From assembly GCA_008375315.1 (NCBI GenBank), contig CP032507.1, positions 1,477,001-1,541,000 on the forward strand: a DNA stretch of 64,000 nucleotides, in the 5' to 3' direction. Every line of letters starts with the position of its first letter. Positions within the stretch are counted from its first letter, which is position 1. Positions 11,225 to 18,005 of the stretch are shown piece after piece. The position numbers and the translations under genes are program-made. Origin of the DNA: Ectothiorhodospiraceae bacterium BW-2. Lineage in GTDB: Bacteria > Pseudomonadota > Gammaproteobacteria > Thiohalomonadales > Thiohalomonadaceae. The notes beneath the pieces were generated by a model. It was not told the origin of the DNA and searched no databases. It was given only the letters and a program-made list of their open reading frames with translations.

Positions 11225-11489
11225 GTTGGGCAAAGCGCAGCGTGCCCAACAAGGGTAGAACGCTACACAATTGTTGGTTAAACGATAAACAAGCAACGGG
11301 GAAGATGGGGCAACACGATAACAGCTATAAGCTGCTTTTCTCGCATCCGCAAATGGTGCGGGATCTACTGACCGGTTTCATGGATGAAGAGTGGGTGTGC
11401 CAACTCGATTTAAGCACCCTAGAGAAGATGAGTGGCAGCTATGTCGCAGATGATCTACGCGACAGAGAGGACGATATCATCTGGCGGGC
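10919..11489. repeat. Direct repeat, copy 2 (1043-bp period)
   Basis: This is the second copy of the block at 9876-10446, with about the same boundaries and only scattered substitutions. Together the copies bracket one complete rpn gene. Confidence 0.85.
11221..11250. repeat. REP-like hairpin after rpn gene
   Basis: This is the second copy of the GTTGGGC/GCCCAAC hairpin, again overlapping the stop codon of an rpn reading frame. Confidence 0.6.
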
Positions 11490-11496
11490 TGGATGA
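11305..11496 (+). pseudogene. Rpn-family N-terminal fragment
   Basis: This is the first 60 or so codons of another rpn copy (ATG 11305, HDNSYKLLFSHPQM). Homology to the intact gene ends after EDDIIWR, just before the ExQ catalytic motif, and the frame stops three codons later. It is therefore inactive as a nuclease. It is the truncated right end of the tandem array. Confidence 0.82.
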
Positions 11497-11622
11497 GTAG
11501 GCCGTGGGAGCCTCCCCCACAGCCTCTTTAGTGGGTGTTATGGGGTAGATCTATGCTTCTCGTAGCACCTTCCAACTCTGTCACACCCGGCAAATCCCGG
11601 CCACCCGCGTTGATCCCCTGAG

Positions 11623-11781
11623 GCTGTTTTAGAGATAATTGAAAAGCGTATTGATCATCAAAGTGCCTATACTGAAACTGAGTATCTGATGAAATCCAGC
11701 AATAACCAAAAGAGACTAGACAAAGCAATCAAAGATATTCGTAATGGCTTGTTTGAGACAAAAGAGTTAATTGATGATTAG
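11623..11781 (+). pseudogene. 3' fragment of an antitoxin-like gene
   Basis: An open frame of 52 codons begins AVLEIIE and ends KELIDD. Its first 23 codons repeat, with two changes, the end of the fragment at 14315-14470. Joining the two at YTETEY reconstructs a protein of about 80 residues with an N-terminal ISDELQQKI segment suggestive of a ribbon-helix-helix antitoxin. No start codon or ribosome-binding site is left here. The family call is tentative; the split-gene relationship is seen directly. Confidence 0.55.
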
Positions 11782-11988
11782 CTGGCACTTAAAGGCATAG
11801 AAAAACTCGCTTCAACCGGTTCAGGTGGCATTATAGGGTAGTGCTTATTTTTCATAAGCTTCAATTAGAGTAACCAAAATCTCCATCTCATCCGCCTCTG
11901 GTGTTCCACTTTTTGCTTGAAATACCTGTTCTAATTGATAAAACGCCTCTTTTAGATCATCATCCGTTCTAATTAGTTTAATAGTCAT
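11778..11988 (-). pseudogene. HigA-type antitoxin remnant, frameshifted and truncated
   Basis: From ATG 11988 the minus strand encodes MTIKLIRTDDDLKEAF and then AKSGTPEADEMEILVTLIEAYEK, closely following the N-terminus of HigA-family antitoxins. It then stops at 11845-11847. Dropping one base at the stop restores the family sequence KHYPIMPPEPVEA before similarity is lost near 11778. The HTH domain is missing. No cognate toxin is adjacent. Confidence 0.6.
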
Positions 11989-12052
11989 TAACAATCTGTT
12001 TTTTGCTCCACATTAATTTAGTCATATTATATATGTGTACGCACCACATAAC

Positions 12053-12080
12053 TAACCCCTAACCCCTAACCCCTAACCCC
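12053..12080. repeat. Short tandem repeat, TAACCCC x4
   Basis: Four perfect copies of the heptamer TAACCCC sit just before the hipBA promoter. The second hipBA module has only about one and a half copies at the same place (14453-14463), so the repeat number has changed since the duplication. Confidence 0.8.
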
Positions 12081-12083
12081 TAT

Positions 12084-12142
12084 TTGACTAAAATAGCAGA
12101 CAAAACTAAACTAGGCCACCGTTATGACTCATATTTTAGACA
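12084..12142 (+). promoter_or_regulatory. hipBA promoter and candidate HipB operators, copy 1
   Basis: TTGACT (12084-12089) and TAAACT (12107-12112) are separated by 17 bases and give a good sigma-70 promoter. The arm TGACTAAAATA (12085-12095) is mirrored, with one mismatch, by TATTTTAGACA (12132-12142), and a perfect TATGACTCATA palindrome lies at 12123-12133. These inverted elements flank the predicted start site, as expected for autorepression by HipB. The layout is kept in all three copies in the window. Confidence 0.6.
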
Positions 12143-12161
12143 AAAACAGAGGGGGTGGTAG

Positions 12162-12416
12162 ATGGATTACGCTGAAATTGGTCAAACAATAGCGCAGTTA
12201 CGCAAAGCGAAACGGATATCGCAGCAGCAGTTGTGCCGCGATATCCATATTGCCCGCGCAACCCTGAGTAATTTTGAGCGGGGTGTGAGCCCCGATATCG
12301 GCCTAAGAAAGGTGCTGCAAATTCTCGACTACCTTGGACATGAGCTGGTGACTCGTGAGCGCTCTCCCTTTCCGGTCTTTGAGGAGCTGCTGCGTGAAAA
12401 GCACTCTGGCCGTTAA
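12162..12416 (+). CDS. HipB-like XRE-family antitoxin, copy 1
   Basis: This is an 84-residue helix-turn-helix protein: IAQLRKAKRISQQQLCRDIHIARATLSNFERG is a standard XRE domain, and the tail ends RSPFPVFEELLREKHSGR. HipB proteins bind and inactivate HipA kinases and repress their own operon. It differs from the copy at 14545 at only two residues. The preceding GGGGGTGG supplies the ribosome-binding site, and hipA starts inside its last codons. Its partner here is truncated, so it may act only as a repressor or on the other module's HipA. Confidence 0.85.
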   Translation: MDYAEIGQTIAQLRKAKRISQQQLCRDIHIARATLSNFERGVSPDIGLRKVLQILDYLGHELVTRERSPFPVFEELLREKHSGR

Positions 12417-12999
12417 AATTAATCACCAGTTAGCCGGTACGCTGCTGTGTGAGTCGGGTAGCTATCTCTATCGCTACCATACTACGCAGCCGGATCAGTT
12501 TATTTCGTTAACCATGCCGGTAAGAGTGGCGGACTATCAATACCATCGGCTCCACCCGCTGTTTGAGATGCATCTGCCGGAGGGGTATCTGCTGGCGGTT
12601 ATCAAAAAGCACTTGAGTAAAGTCGGGTTTAAGGACGATTTTGGGCTGCTACAGCTAATCGCCCCCTCGATCCGTGGCCGGATCGCTTTTGGGGAGAGTC
12701 GATATCCAGCCGAACAGTTAACCTTAGATGATCTGCTACACCCTCATCGTGGCGATCTGTTTCAGGAGTTGGTTGAGCGCTTTGCGCTACACTCGGCGGT
12801 TAGTGGTGTGCAGCCGAAGGTGGTCACTTTAGTTAAAAATCGGGCTACTTTGAAGATGGAGCACTATATTGTTAAATCGTGGGGTAGTGACTATCCGCAG
12901 CTAGCCTTAAATGAGTATTTTTGTATGTCGGTGGTTAAGCGGGCCGGTGTCGCGGTACCCGATTTCAGAGTATTCAGCTTCAGCGTCGTTTCAAATTGA
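12394..12999 (+). pseudogene. HipA-like kinase, truncated (copy 1)
   Basis: GTG 12394, with GAGGAG at 12381-12386, is the likely start and overlaps hipB by 23 bases. The first 190 codons match the intact copy at 14777 with a few substitutions, including SAVSGVQPKVV and HYIVKSWGSDYP. After VPDF the sequence changes to an unrelated 11-residue tail and stops. The catalytic loop (NGDAHLKN in the intact copy) and the metal-binding aspartate are absent, so kinase activity is not expected. Confidence 0.85.
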
Positions 13000-13037
13000 G
13001 TCAACGCTTGGCGGGCATCAGCGTCGCAGGCGAAGTT

Positions 13038-13268
13038 TTACTTGCATAGCTTGGTAAATGCCCTCAACTCAGCCAGACTTTGTTTGCCACACTGTTTATT
13101 GATAGTTTTCTGCGCACGCTGGTATATTTCAGGGTTTTGGGCTGGACAGAAGATGCGGGGTTGATATACTTGTTTGGGTAGATAGCCAGAGCTTTGTGAA
13201 TGATCAGCGATTTCTGGTGATCCGGCTAATTCCGGAGTTAACCCGTTAGCTAATCGCGGTTTTGGCTG
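13038..13268 (-). pseudogene. Unidentified coding-like fragment
   Basis: The minus strand is open for 76 codons, ending QKTINKQCGKQSLAEL then RAFTKLCK and stop. It has protein-like composition but no ATG, GTG or TTG with a ribosome-binding site. It lies between the broken hipA and the SEC-C gene, where the duplication was disrupted. I do not recognise it. It could be the 3' end of a gene brought in with the rearrangement. Confidence 0.3.
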
Positions 13269-13367
13269 TCAGGAAGAGGAAATAGACGGGCCTGAAACCG
13301 AGTTATACGGATCGGATTAATAATTTGTTACCACCAACAGAGATAAACTAGGCATAAAGAGATCAAA

Positions 13368-13643
13368 ATGGCAAAATTAGGCTCAAAGAAAAGACCGATT
13401 ATTGTTCGCGTGCATACTGACGAAAAAGCAAGATACGTTGCCGAAACATGTGCTGAGCATGGATGGCACTACATCATTGAATTTGAACTAGACAAGCCAG
13501 AATATATTTCGGACTTAGATAAATTGTTGAATCCGGCTCAACCGGCGGCATCAATAAAAATTGGTGGAAATGAACCTTGTCCATGTGGTAGTGGCAAGAA
13601 ATACAAGAAATGCTGCGGTTCTTCGGGTTTATTGATCGCGTGA
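13368..13643 (+). CDS. SWIM/SEC-C metal-binding motif protein (PBPRA1643-like)
   Basis: This 91-residue protein opens with [15 protein letters not shown] and ends with a SEC-C zinc motif, [13 protein letters not shown] (CxCx8CC). This architecture matches the small PBPRA1643 family of unknown function. SEC-C motifs bind zinc, for example at the SecA C-terminus where they contact SecB and ribosomes. The local base composition is more A/T-rich than the core genes, as is that of brnT and brnA downstream, which suggests horizontal transfer. Confidence 0.8.
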   Translation: MAKLGSKKRPIIVRVHTDEKARYVAETCAEHGWHYIIEFELDKPEYISDLDKLLNPAQPAASIKIGGNEPCPCGSGKKYKKCCGSSGLLIA

Positions 13644-13659
13644 ATAAAGTACTAACTAA

Positions 13660-13700
13660 AAGCTAAAGCGGACGCGCTAAGGGCGCGCACCGCTGAGCTT
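13660..13700. other. Bulged hairpin between SEC-C gene and brnT
   Basis: AAGCT, AGCGG and CGCGC on the 5' side pair with GCGCG, CCGCT and AGCTT on the 3' side. The bulges are asymmetric (AA against G, A against CA) and the loop is TAAGG. No T-run follows, so it is a poor terminator. The asymmetric bulges recall integron attC sites, but the GTTRRRY end is not present. Confidence 0.35.
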
Positions 13701-13735
13701 AAGTATTATATATAAAACACATAGAATAACCAACC

Positions 13736-14029
13736 ATGAAATTTGAATGGGATATAGGAAAAGAGGCGATAAACATACAAAAACACGGGGTTTCTTTTGA
13801 GGAGGCTTCCTATGTTTTTGCAGACCCTTTTGCATTAAATAGCTATGACGATGAACACTCTAACGACGAAGACCGATGGATACTGTTGGGTAAATCGTTA
13901 AACGAGATTATTCTGATTGTTGTTCATACATTTAAAACAGACGATGCTACCGAATTTGTAAGAATTATTAGTGCCAGAAAAGCGACAACGAGAGAAAAGC
14001 AGATGTATTACGAGAGGTGTCCCAAATGA
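13736..14029 (+). CDS. brnT: BrnT family type II toxin
   Basis: BrnT toxins are small RelE-fold ribonucleases neutralised by BrnA. The 97 residues carry the family signature FEWDIGKEAINIQKHGVSFEEA near the N-terminus and RIISARKATTREKQMYYE at the C-terminus, containing the family arginines. The stop codon overlaps the start of brnA (ATGA), the standard brnTA arrangement. The locus appears complete. Confidence 0.9.
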   Translation: MKFEWDIGKEAINIQKHGVSFEEASYVFADPFALNSYDDEHSNDEDRWILLGKSLNEIILIVVHTFKTDDATEFVRIISARKATTREKQMYYERCPK

Positions 14030-14235
14030 AAGATGAATATGATTTTACCAACGCAGAGCAGGGAAAATTTTACAGACCCTTGGAAGAGTTAGATGTTCCG
14101 ATCTATTTGGATAAAGAAGTTAAGGCTTTTTTTGTTCAAAAATTGCGAACAAAAGGACAGCACTTTTCTTTAAATGAGATCATTAACGCCCTGCTAAAAA
14201 AAGATATAGAGATTTCTGCCAAACTGACGAGTTAG
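14026..14235 (+). CDS. brnA: BrnA family antitoxin
   Basis: This is a 69-residue antitoxin that should bind BrnT and, through its C-terminal ribbon-helix-helix-like region (GQHFSLNEIINALLKK), the brnTA promoter. The PIYLDKEVKAFFVQKL segment is typical. ATG 14026 is chosen over the GTG at 14017 because it overlaps the brnT stop and GAGAGG at 14012-14017 is well spaced. Confidence 0.87.
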   Translation: MKDEYDFTNAEQGKFYRPLEELDVPIYLDKEVKAFFVQKLRTKGQHFSLNEIINALLKKDIEISAKLTS

Positions 14236-14314
14236 GCATAACAACAGGAGCCCACCCCCATGCCCCCCCATCGCGGCGATGCTGGGGTAGGCAATCCAGT
14301 TCCAGCGCCAAGGC

Positions 14315-14470
14315 TTGATTAATATTTCAGATGAACTTCAACAAAAGATCACTAACTTTGCGACCTTTACCGGACAAACACCAGAGCAGGCTGTTTTAGA
14401 GATAATTGAAGAGCGTATTGATCATCAAAGTACCTATACTGAAACTGAGTATCCCCTAACCCCTATTTGA
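14315..14470 (+). pseudogene. 5' fragment of an antitoxin-like gene
   Basis: From TTG 14315 the frame reads LINISDELQQKITNFATF and continues to AVLEIIEERIDHQS, then YTETEY, after which it runs into the hipBA repeat and stops within TATTTGA. The end of its native sequence overlaps the fragment at 11623-11781, so the two are halves of one ancestral gene. It probably was a ribbon-helix-helix antitoxin. Confidence 0.5.
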
Positions 14471-14525
14471 CTAAAATAACAGACAAAACTAAACTAAGCC
14501 ACCGTTATGACTCATATTTTAGACA
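14467..14525 (+). promoter_or_regulatory. hipBA promoter and candidate HipB operators, copy 2
   Basis: This is the same arrangement as at 12084: TTGACT (14467-14472), a 17-base spacer and TAAACT (14490-14495), with the TGACTAAAATA/TATTTTAGACA pair and the TATGACTCATA palindrome. The spacer differs from copy 1 by a base. Confidence 0.6.
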
Positions 14526-14544
14526 AAAACAAAAGGGGTGGTAG

Positions 14545-14799
14545 ATGGATTACACTGAAATTGGTCAAACAATAGCGCAGTTACGCAAAGCGAAACGGAT
14601 ATCGCAGCAGCAGTTGTGCCGCGATATCCATATTGCCCGCGCAACCCTGAGTAATTTTGAGCGGGGTGTGAGCCCCGATATCGGCCTAAGAAAGGTGCTG
14701 CAAATTCTCGACTACCTTGGACATGAGCTGGTGACTCGTGAGCGCTCTCCCTTTCCGGTCTTTGAGGAGCTGCTGCGTGAAAAGCACTCTGGCAGTTAA
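14545..14799 (+). CDS. HipB-like XRE-family antitoxin, copy 2
   Basis: This 84-residue XRE protein is nearly identical to copy 1 (A4T and R84S). Its HTH is ISQQQLCRDIHIARATLSNF. It should neutralise the intact HipA encoded by the overlapping downstream gene and repress the shared-type promoter upstream. Confidence 0.88.
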   Translation: MDYTEIGQTIAQLRKAKRISQQQLCRDIHIARATLSNFERGVSPDIGLRKVLQILDYLGHELVTRERSPFPVFEELLREKHSGS

Positions 14800-15922
14800 G
14801 ATTAATCACCAGTTAGCCGGTACGCTGCTGTGTGAGTCGGGTAGCTATCTCTATCGCTACCATACTACGCAGCCGGATCAGTTTATTTCGTTAACCATGC
14901 CGGTAAGAGTGGCGGACTATCAATACCATCGGCTCCACCCGCTGTTTGAGATGCATCTGCCGGAGGGGTATCTGCTGGCGGTTATCAAAAAGCACTTGAG
15001 TAAAGTCGGGTTTAAGGACGATTTTGGGCTGCTACAGCTAATCGCCCCCTCGGTCCGTGGCCGGATCACTTTTGGGGAGAGTCGATATCCAGCCGAACAG
15101 TTAACCTTAGATGATCTGCTACACCCTCATCGTGGCGATCTGTTTCAGGAGTTGGTTGAGCGCTTTGCGCTACACTCGGCGGTTAGTGGTGTGCAGCCGA
15201 AGGTGGTCATTTTGGTTAAAAATCGCGCTACTTTGAAGATGGAGCACTATATTGTTAAGTCGTGGGGTAGTGACTATCCGCAGCTAGCCTTAAATGAGTA
15301 TTTTTGTATGTCGGTGGTTAAGCGGGCCGGTGTCGCGGTACCCGATTTCTATCTTTCAGACGATCAACGGCTGTTTATTATGCGCCGGTTTGATCTGCTC
15401 GATGATGGCACGGTGTTGGGGTTTGAAGATATGTGTGCGCTACAGGCCAAACATCGGGATGAGAAGTATGACGGCAGCTATGAGCAGGTTGCTAAAACGA
15501 TTCGTGCCTTTGTGTCGCCACAGTATAAAAAAGAGTCGCTGATTCAGTTTTTTAAAATGGTGGTTATTAATAATCTGTTACAAAACGGCGATGCTCATTT
15601 GAAAAATTTTGGCCTGATTTATAGTGGTGCAGATGCGGTTAAACTCGCGCCGGCTTATGATGTGGTCTGCACTACGGTCTATATTCGTAACGATTCGGCG
15701 GCATTAACGCTGTTAGGGAGTCGTAAGTGGTGGGGGAAGAAGCATCTGCTCCGGTTTGGGGTGGAGAGTTGTCAGTTGAGTTTGAGAGAGGCTAATGGTG
15801 GTTATGAGGAGTGTGTTGCGGCTTTGAAGGAGACGGTTGATGGGGTGGGTTTTGTTGGGGATGGTGATTTATTGTGGAGGGTTGTTGAGGGGGCTCTGTT
15901 CATTGTTTCGTCACCCTCATAA
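14777..15922 (+). CDS. HipA-like serine/threonine kinase toxin
   Basis: HipA kinases phosphorylate targets such as GltX and induce persistence. From GTG 14777 the protein has 381 residues. The N-terminal subdomain is followed by SAVSGVQPKV (the P-loop-like segment), the lysine in HYIVKSWG, the catalytic loop NGDAHLKN (aspartate near residue 272) and AYDVVCT (metal-binding aspartate near 293). All key residues are present. The last residues (LFIVSSPS) are encoded by the end of a MITE-like repeat, so the native C-terminus has been replaced or slightly extended. Confidence 0.88.
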   Translation: MKSTLAVKINHQLAGTLLCESGSYLYRYHTTQPDQFISLTMPVRVADYQYHRLHPLFEMHLPEGYLLAVIKKHLSKVGFKDDFGLLQLIAPSVRGRITFGESRYPAEQLTLDDLLHPHRGDLFQELVERFALHSAVSGVQPKVVILVKNRATLKMEHYIVKSWGSDYPQLALNEYFCMSVVKRAGVAVPDFYLSDDQRLFIMRRFDLLDDGTVLGFEDMCALQAKHRDEKYDGSYEQVAKTIRAFVSPQYKKESLIQFFKMVVINNLLQNGDAHLKNFGLIYSGADAVKLAPAYDVVCTTVYIRNDSAALTLLGSRKWWGKKHLLRFGVESCQLSLREANGGYEECVAALKETVDGVGFVGDGDLLWRVVEGALFIVSSPS

Positions 15923-15982
15923 AAGGCATGACTCCCCCGTCTTTCCCCTCTACAATCCTCTCCCCCGCTATGCTCCGGAAGC
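15896..15982. repeat. MITE-like dispersed repeat, partial copy overlapping hipA 3' end
   Basis: GTTCATTGTTTCGTCACCCT and the following GGCATGACTCCC match the end of the elements at 9751 and 38155. The copy is more diverged and is cut off by IS copy 1. It supplies the hipA stop codon. Confidence 0.6.
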
Positions 15983-16201
15983 TGTCAAGTAATTTGAGAC
16001 CAGTTGTTAAAAAAATAAAGCTCTAAATCTAGCCGGTGATTGCCACTGCCCTCACCGGCAAATTTCGCCTATGTTGAGTCATGACGCAACAAGGAGCGAA
16101 CATGACCCTCATGGCCCTTTGCCGCAAGAGCCAAGCCCTTCAGCAAGGGGGAGCTGCAAGGCGAACTGCAACCCCTAATCTAGGAACCTCCCTCCTGCAC
16201 C

Positions 16202-16268
16202 GCGTTACCCACAGCCCGCCCCCCTACGATAATAAGGGGGTCTCCGGGGGGCGGGCTATGGATAACGC
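16202..16268. other. Large hairpin in the IS tail, copy 1
   Basis: Two 23-base arms matching at 21 positions (GCGTTA, then CCA, then AGCCCGCCCCCC) face each other around a 21-base loop. It lies between orfB and the IS end, so it belongs to the element. It may insulate the transposase from outside transcription. Confidence 0.65.
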
Positions 16269-16333
16269 TCTGTCATTCAGCCACCACAACCGGCTAAAGC
16301 CATCGACGATAGACCCACTAGCGGCACCGTCAC

Positions 16334-17383
16334 TCATCTCTCCTTCGCTCTATTCAGGGTTGGATAGTTGACCTCCAGCGACCCCACCCCCTCCTCCGGT
16401 AGAGCGGGGTTAATCCATACCTCAGTAGGGGGTTGCTTAACCTTGGGCTCACCATGAATAAAGCGTTTCGGATGCTGCTGATAGGCCTGCTTCAGCGCCT
16501 GTTCACGCTGCTCGCTAACCTCCTTGTAACGACCGGTAAATACCTGCTCTGGAGTGAACCACGCAATCCCTCGATGGTGGTGGTGGAAACAGTACCAGTC
16601 AACATAGTCACTAAACCATATTCTGGCATGGTCAACTCCTGTAAATCGTTGAGGATAATCGGGTTGTTGCTTGAGTGTTTTAAATTGACTCTCGCTAAAC
16701 GGATTGTCGTTACTGACTCGTGGACGGCTGTGGGAGCAGGTGATCCCCAGTTCGGCCATCAAGTCGAGATAGCCTCTGGCGGTCATCGGCACACCTCTAT
16801 CCTGATGCAGTGTTAAGCCACTGAGCGCGACCCGATAGCGAGCCGCTGCGTCACTGATTAACAGCTTGGAGAGCTCACTATTCTCCTTCCTTGAGACCAT
16901 CCAAGCCACAATAAAACGGCTGTAGAGATCCATCACCACATAGAGATTCAAGAAGTTACCCTGCTCTGTGGTGGGAAGCTTAGTGATATCCCATGTCCAA
17001 ACCTCATTCGGGCGGGTCGCCCGTAATCGGGGGATAGCGTGTGATTTGGCCGGTTTTTGAGCTCGCCGCTCTCCCGTCTGTTGATTAGCACGAAGGATCC
17101 GATACATCGTACTGATTGAACAGTAATATTTCCCTTCATCCAGCAGGCTAGCATAGATCTCTGCCGGAGGTTGGTCATAGAATCGTTCGCTGTTCAAAAG
17201 CCCCAGAACGGCTTGCCTCTCTGCCTCACTCAGCGCATTGGCTGCGACGGGTCTTGGAAGGCTCGCTCGGGGGGAGACAACCGGAGCCTGTCGGCGGTAG
17301 TAGCCTGCACGCGAGAGCGCTAGGCTATCGCAAGCGGCTCTTATGCTCACCGAACTGGGGCACTCTTTTTCAACTAATCTCAT
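16334..17383 (-). CDS. IS3-family transposase OrfB, copy 1
   Basis: This is a 349-residue DDE integrase-core protein. D132 (in TWDITKLP), D195 (in LHQDRG) and E231 (in NPFSESQF) give the DD(35)E spacing of the IS3 family. An N-terminal HTH_21-type region precedes the core. It overlaps orfA by four bases (ATGA), which suggests translational coupling rather than the usual programmed frameshift. It is identical to the protein at 59554. Confidence 0.95.
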   Translation of the reverse strand: MRLVEKECPSSVSIRAACDSLALSRAGYYRRQAPVVSPRASLPRPVAANALSEAERQAVLGLLNSERFYDQPPAEIYASLLDEGKYYCSISTMYRILRANQQTGERRAQKPAKSHAIPRLRATRPNEVWTWDITKLPTTEQGNFLNLYVVMDLYSRFIVAWMVSRKENSELSKLLISDAAARYRVALSGLTLHQDRGVPMTARGYLDLMAELGITCSHSRPRVSNDNPFSESQFKTLKQQPDYPQRFTGVDHARIWFSDYVDWYCFHHHHRGIAWFTPEQVFTGRYKEVSEQREQALKQAYQQHPKRFIHGEPKVKQPPTEVWINPALPEEGVGSLEVNYPTLNRAKER

Positions 17384-17784
17384 AAGCTTATCTCTGTGTT
17401 CATCTGCTCCAATAAGCTGAAGGCTTTTTTTTGGAGCGCAATCACCCCTTCGGTCTGCTGTAACCGTTGGCTAAGACGCTGAATTTCCTTCTTTAAACGC
17501 TCTATCTCCTTATCTCGCTTGTCTAGGCTCGGTTTGCGACCACTCTGTTTCCCTTTCAGGCCAGCCTGCCCCTGTGCTTGCAGTTGTCGGCGCCATTTGG
17601 TCAGATGGGAGCTGTAGATCTGCTCTTTGCGCAGCAGCTCGCCTAGCTGACCCGGCTCCTTGCACTGCTCTGCTTCTGCTAGGATCCGAAGCTTCTCTTC
17701 CTCACTAAATTTGCGGTAGGAGCGCTTCTCTTCATCGGGGTCGGTAACCTCGTTGGAGGGTAAAACGGTAGTATCTTTGGGCAT
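17380..17784 (-). CDS. IS3-family OrfA (HTH protein), copy 1
   Basis: This is the DNA-binding partner of OrfB: an HTH region (RKFSEEEKLRILAEAE to SSHLTKWRRQ) followed by a basic linker and a coiled coil with heptads (KEIQRLSQRLQQTEGV). ATG 17784 is chosen because GAGGAG lies six bases upstream; an upstream GTG/ATG frame would extend it by 13 codons. It is identical to the copy at 59153. Confidence 0.92.
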   Translation of the reverse strand: MPKDTTVLPSNEVTDPDEEKRSYRKFSEEEKLRILAEAEQCKEPGQLGELLRKEQIYSSHLTKWRRQLQAQGQAGLKGKQSGRKPSLDKRDKEIERLKKEIQRLSQRLQQTEGVIALQKKAFSLLEQMNTEISL

Positions 17785-17862
17785 CGTGTATCTCCTCTGT
17801 TGCCCCCCTGATTCTACATTCATTTCTCATCAGGGGTGGTCTCAGGGTATCTTGACACTCAG

Positions 17863-17930
17863 GGGCTCGGTATGCTGGTCGAGCAGGTGACCGAATCGTT
17901 CTGGCGCTGGTGCCAAAGGCGGCCACAGAT
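17863..17930 (+). pseudogene. Fragment of aroE 3' end
   Basis: About 68 bases match aroE at 9450-9517 (GGCTCGGTATGCTGGTCGAG and onward) with roughly seven mismatches, in the same orientation. It directly abuts the outer end of IS copy 1. A second, older copy of the aroE end has therefore been carried here or left behind by a large duplication. Confidence 0.75.
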
Positions 17931-18005
17931 CGGCGTAGTTTTAAGTTAGCCTTTAGAATCGCGGTGAGCACGCCACCGGAACAGAGGCTTTGTGCAGACG
18001 CCGCA

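Larger units (their letters stand above)
12070..12965. repeat. hipBA duplication, copy 1
   Basis: About 896 bases, covering the promoter, hipB and the first 190 codons of hipA, are nearly identical to 14453-15348 at an offset of 2383 bases. Identity ends abruptly inside hipA at codon VPDF. Confidence 0.88.
14453..15348. repeat. hipBA duplication, copy 2
   Basis: This is the partner of 12070-12965. It starts at the heptamer repeat, directly fused to the antitoxin fragment, and continues into the intact hipA. Confidence 0.88.
15983..17857 (-). mobile_element. IS3-family insertion sequence, copy 1 (1875 bp)
   Basis: Bounded by TGTCAAG and CTTGACA, with imperfect terminal inverted repeats (TGTCAAG, 5-6 bases, then TGAGACCA at both ends), it carries orfA and orfB plus a non-coding tail of about 350 bases. 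The second copy at 59080-60954 has the same length and inverted orientation; I see one base change in the terminal repeat. The two copies also share about 8 bases outside one end (CCCCTGAG) and 6 outside the other (GCTTCC), so the true ends may lie slightly further out. No target-site duplication is clear. Confidence 0.9.

Noticed and set aside
12053-12080. TAACCCC repeat resembling telomere or CRISPR-type repeats
   Set aside because: Only four contiguous heptamers without spacers. It is a simple tandem repeat next to a promoter, not a telomere or CRISPR array. No CRISPR array was seen anywhere in the window.
13660-13700. Firm call of an integron attC site
   Set aside because: The bulged fold is suggestive but the conserved GTTRRRY and RYYYAAC ends are lacking. 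Kept only as a candidate hairpin.
16081-16371. 96-codon frame in the IS tail (also at 60566-60856)
   Set aside because: It lies across the large hairpin and the end of orfB on the other strand. The composition follows the inverted repeat, and no ribosome-binding site or family is visible.
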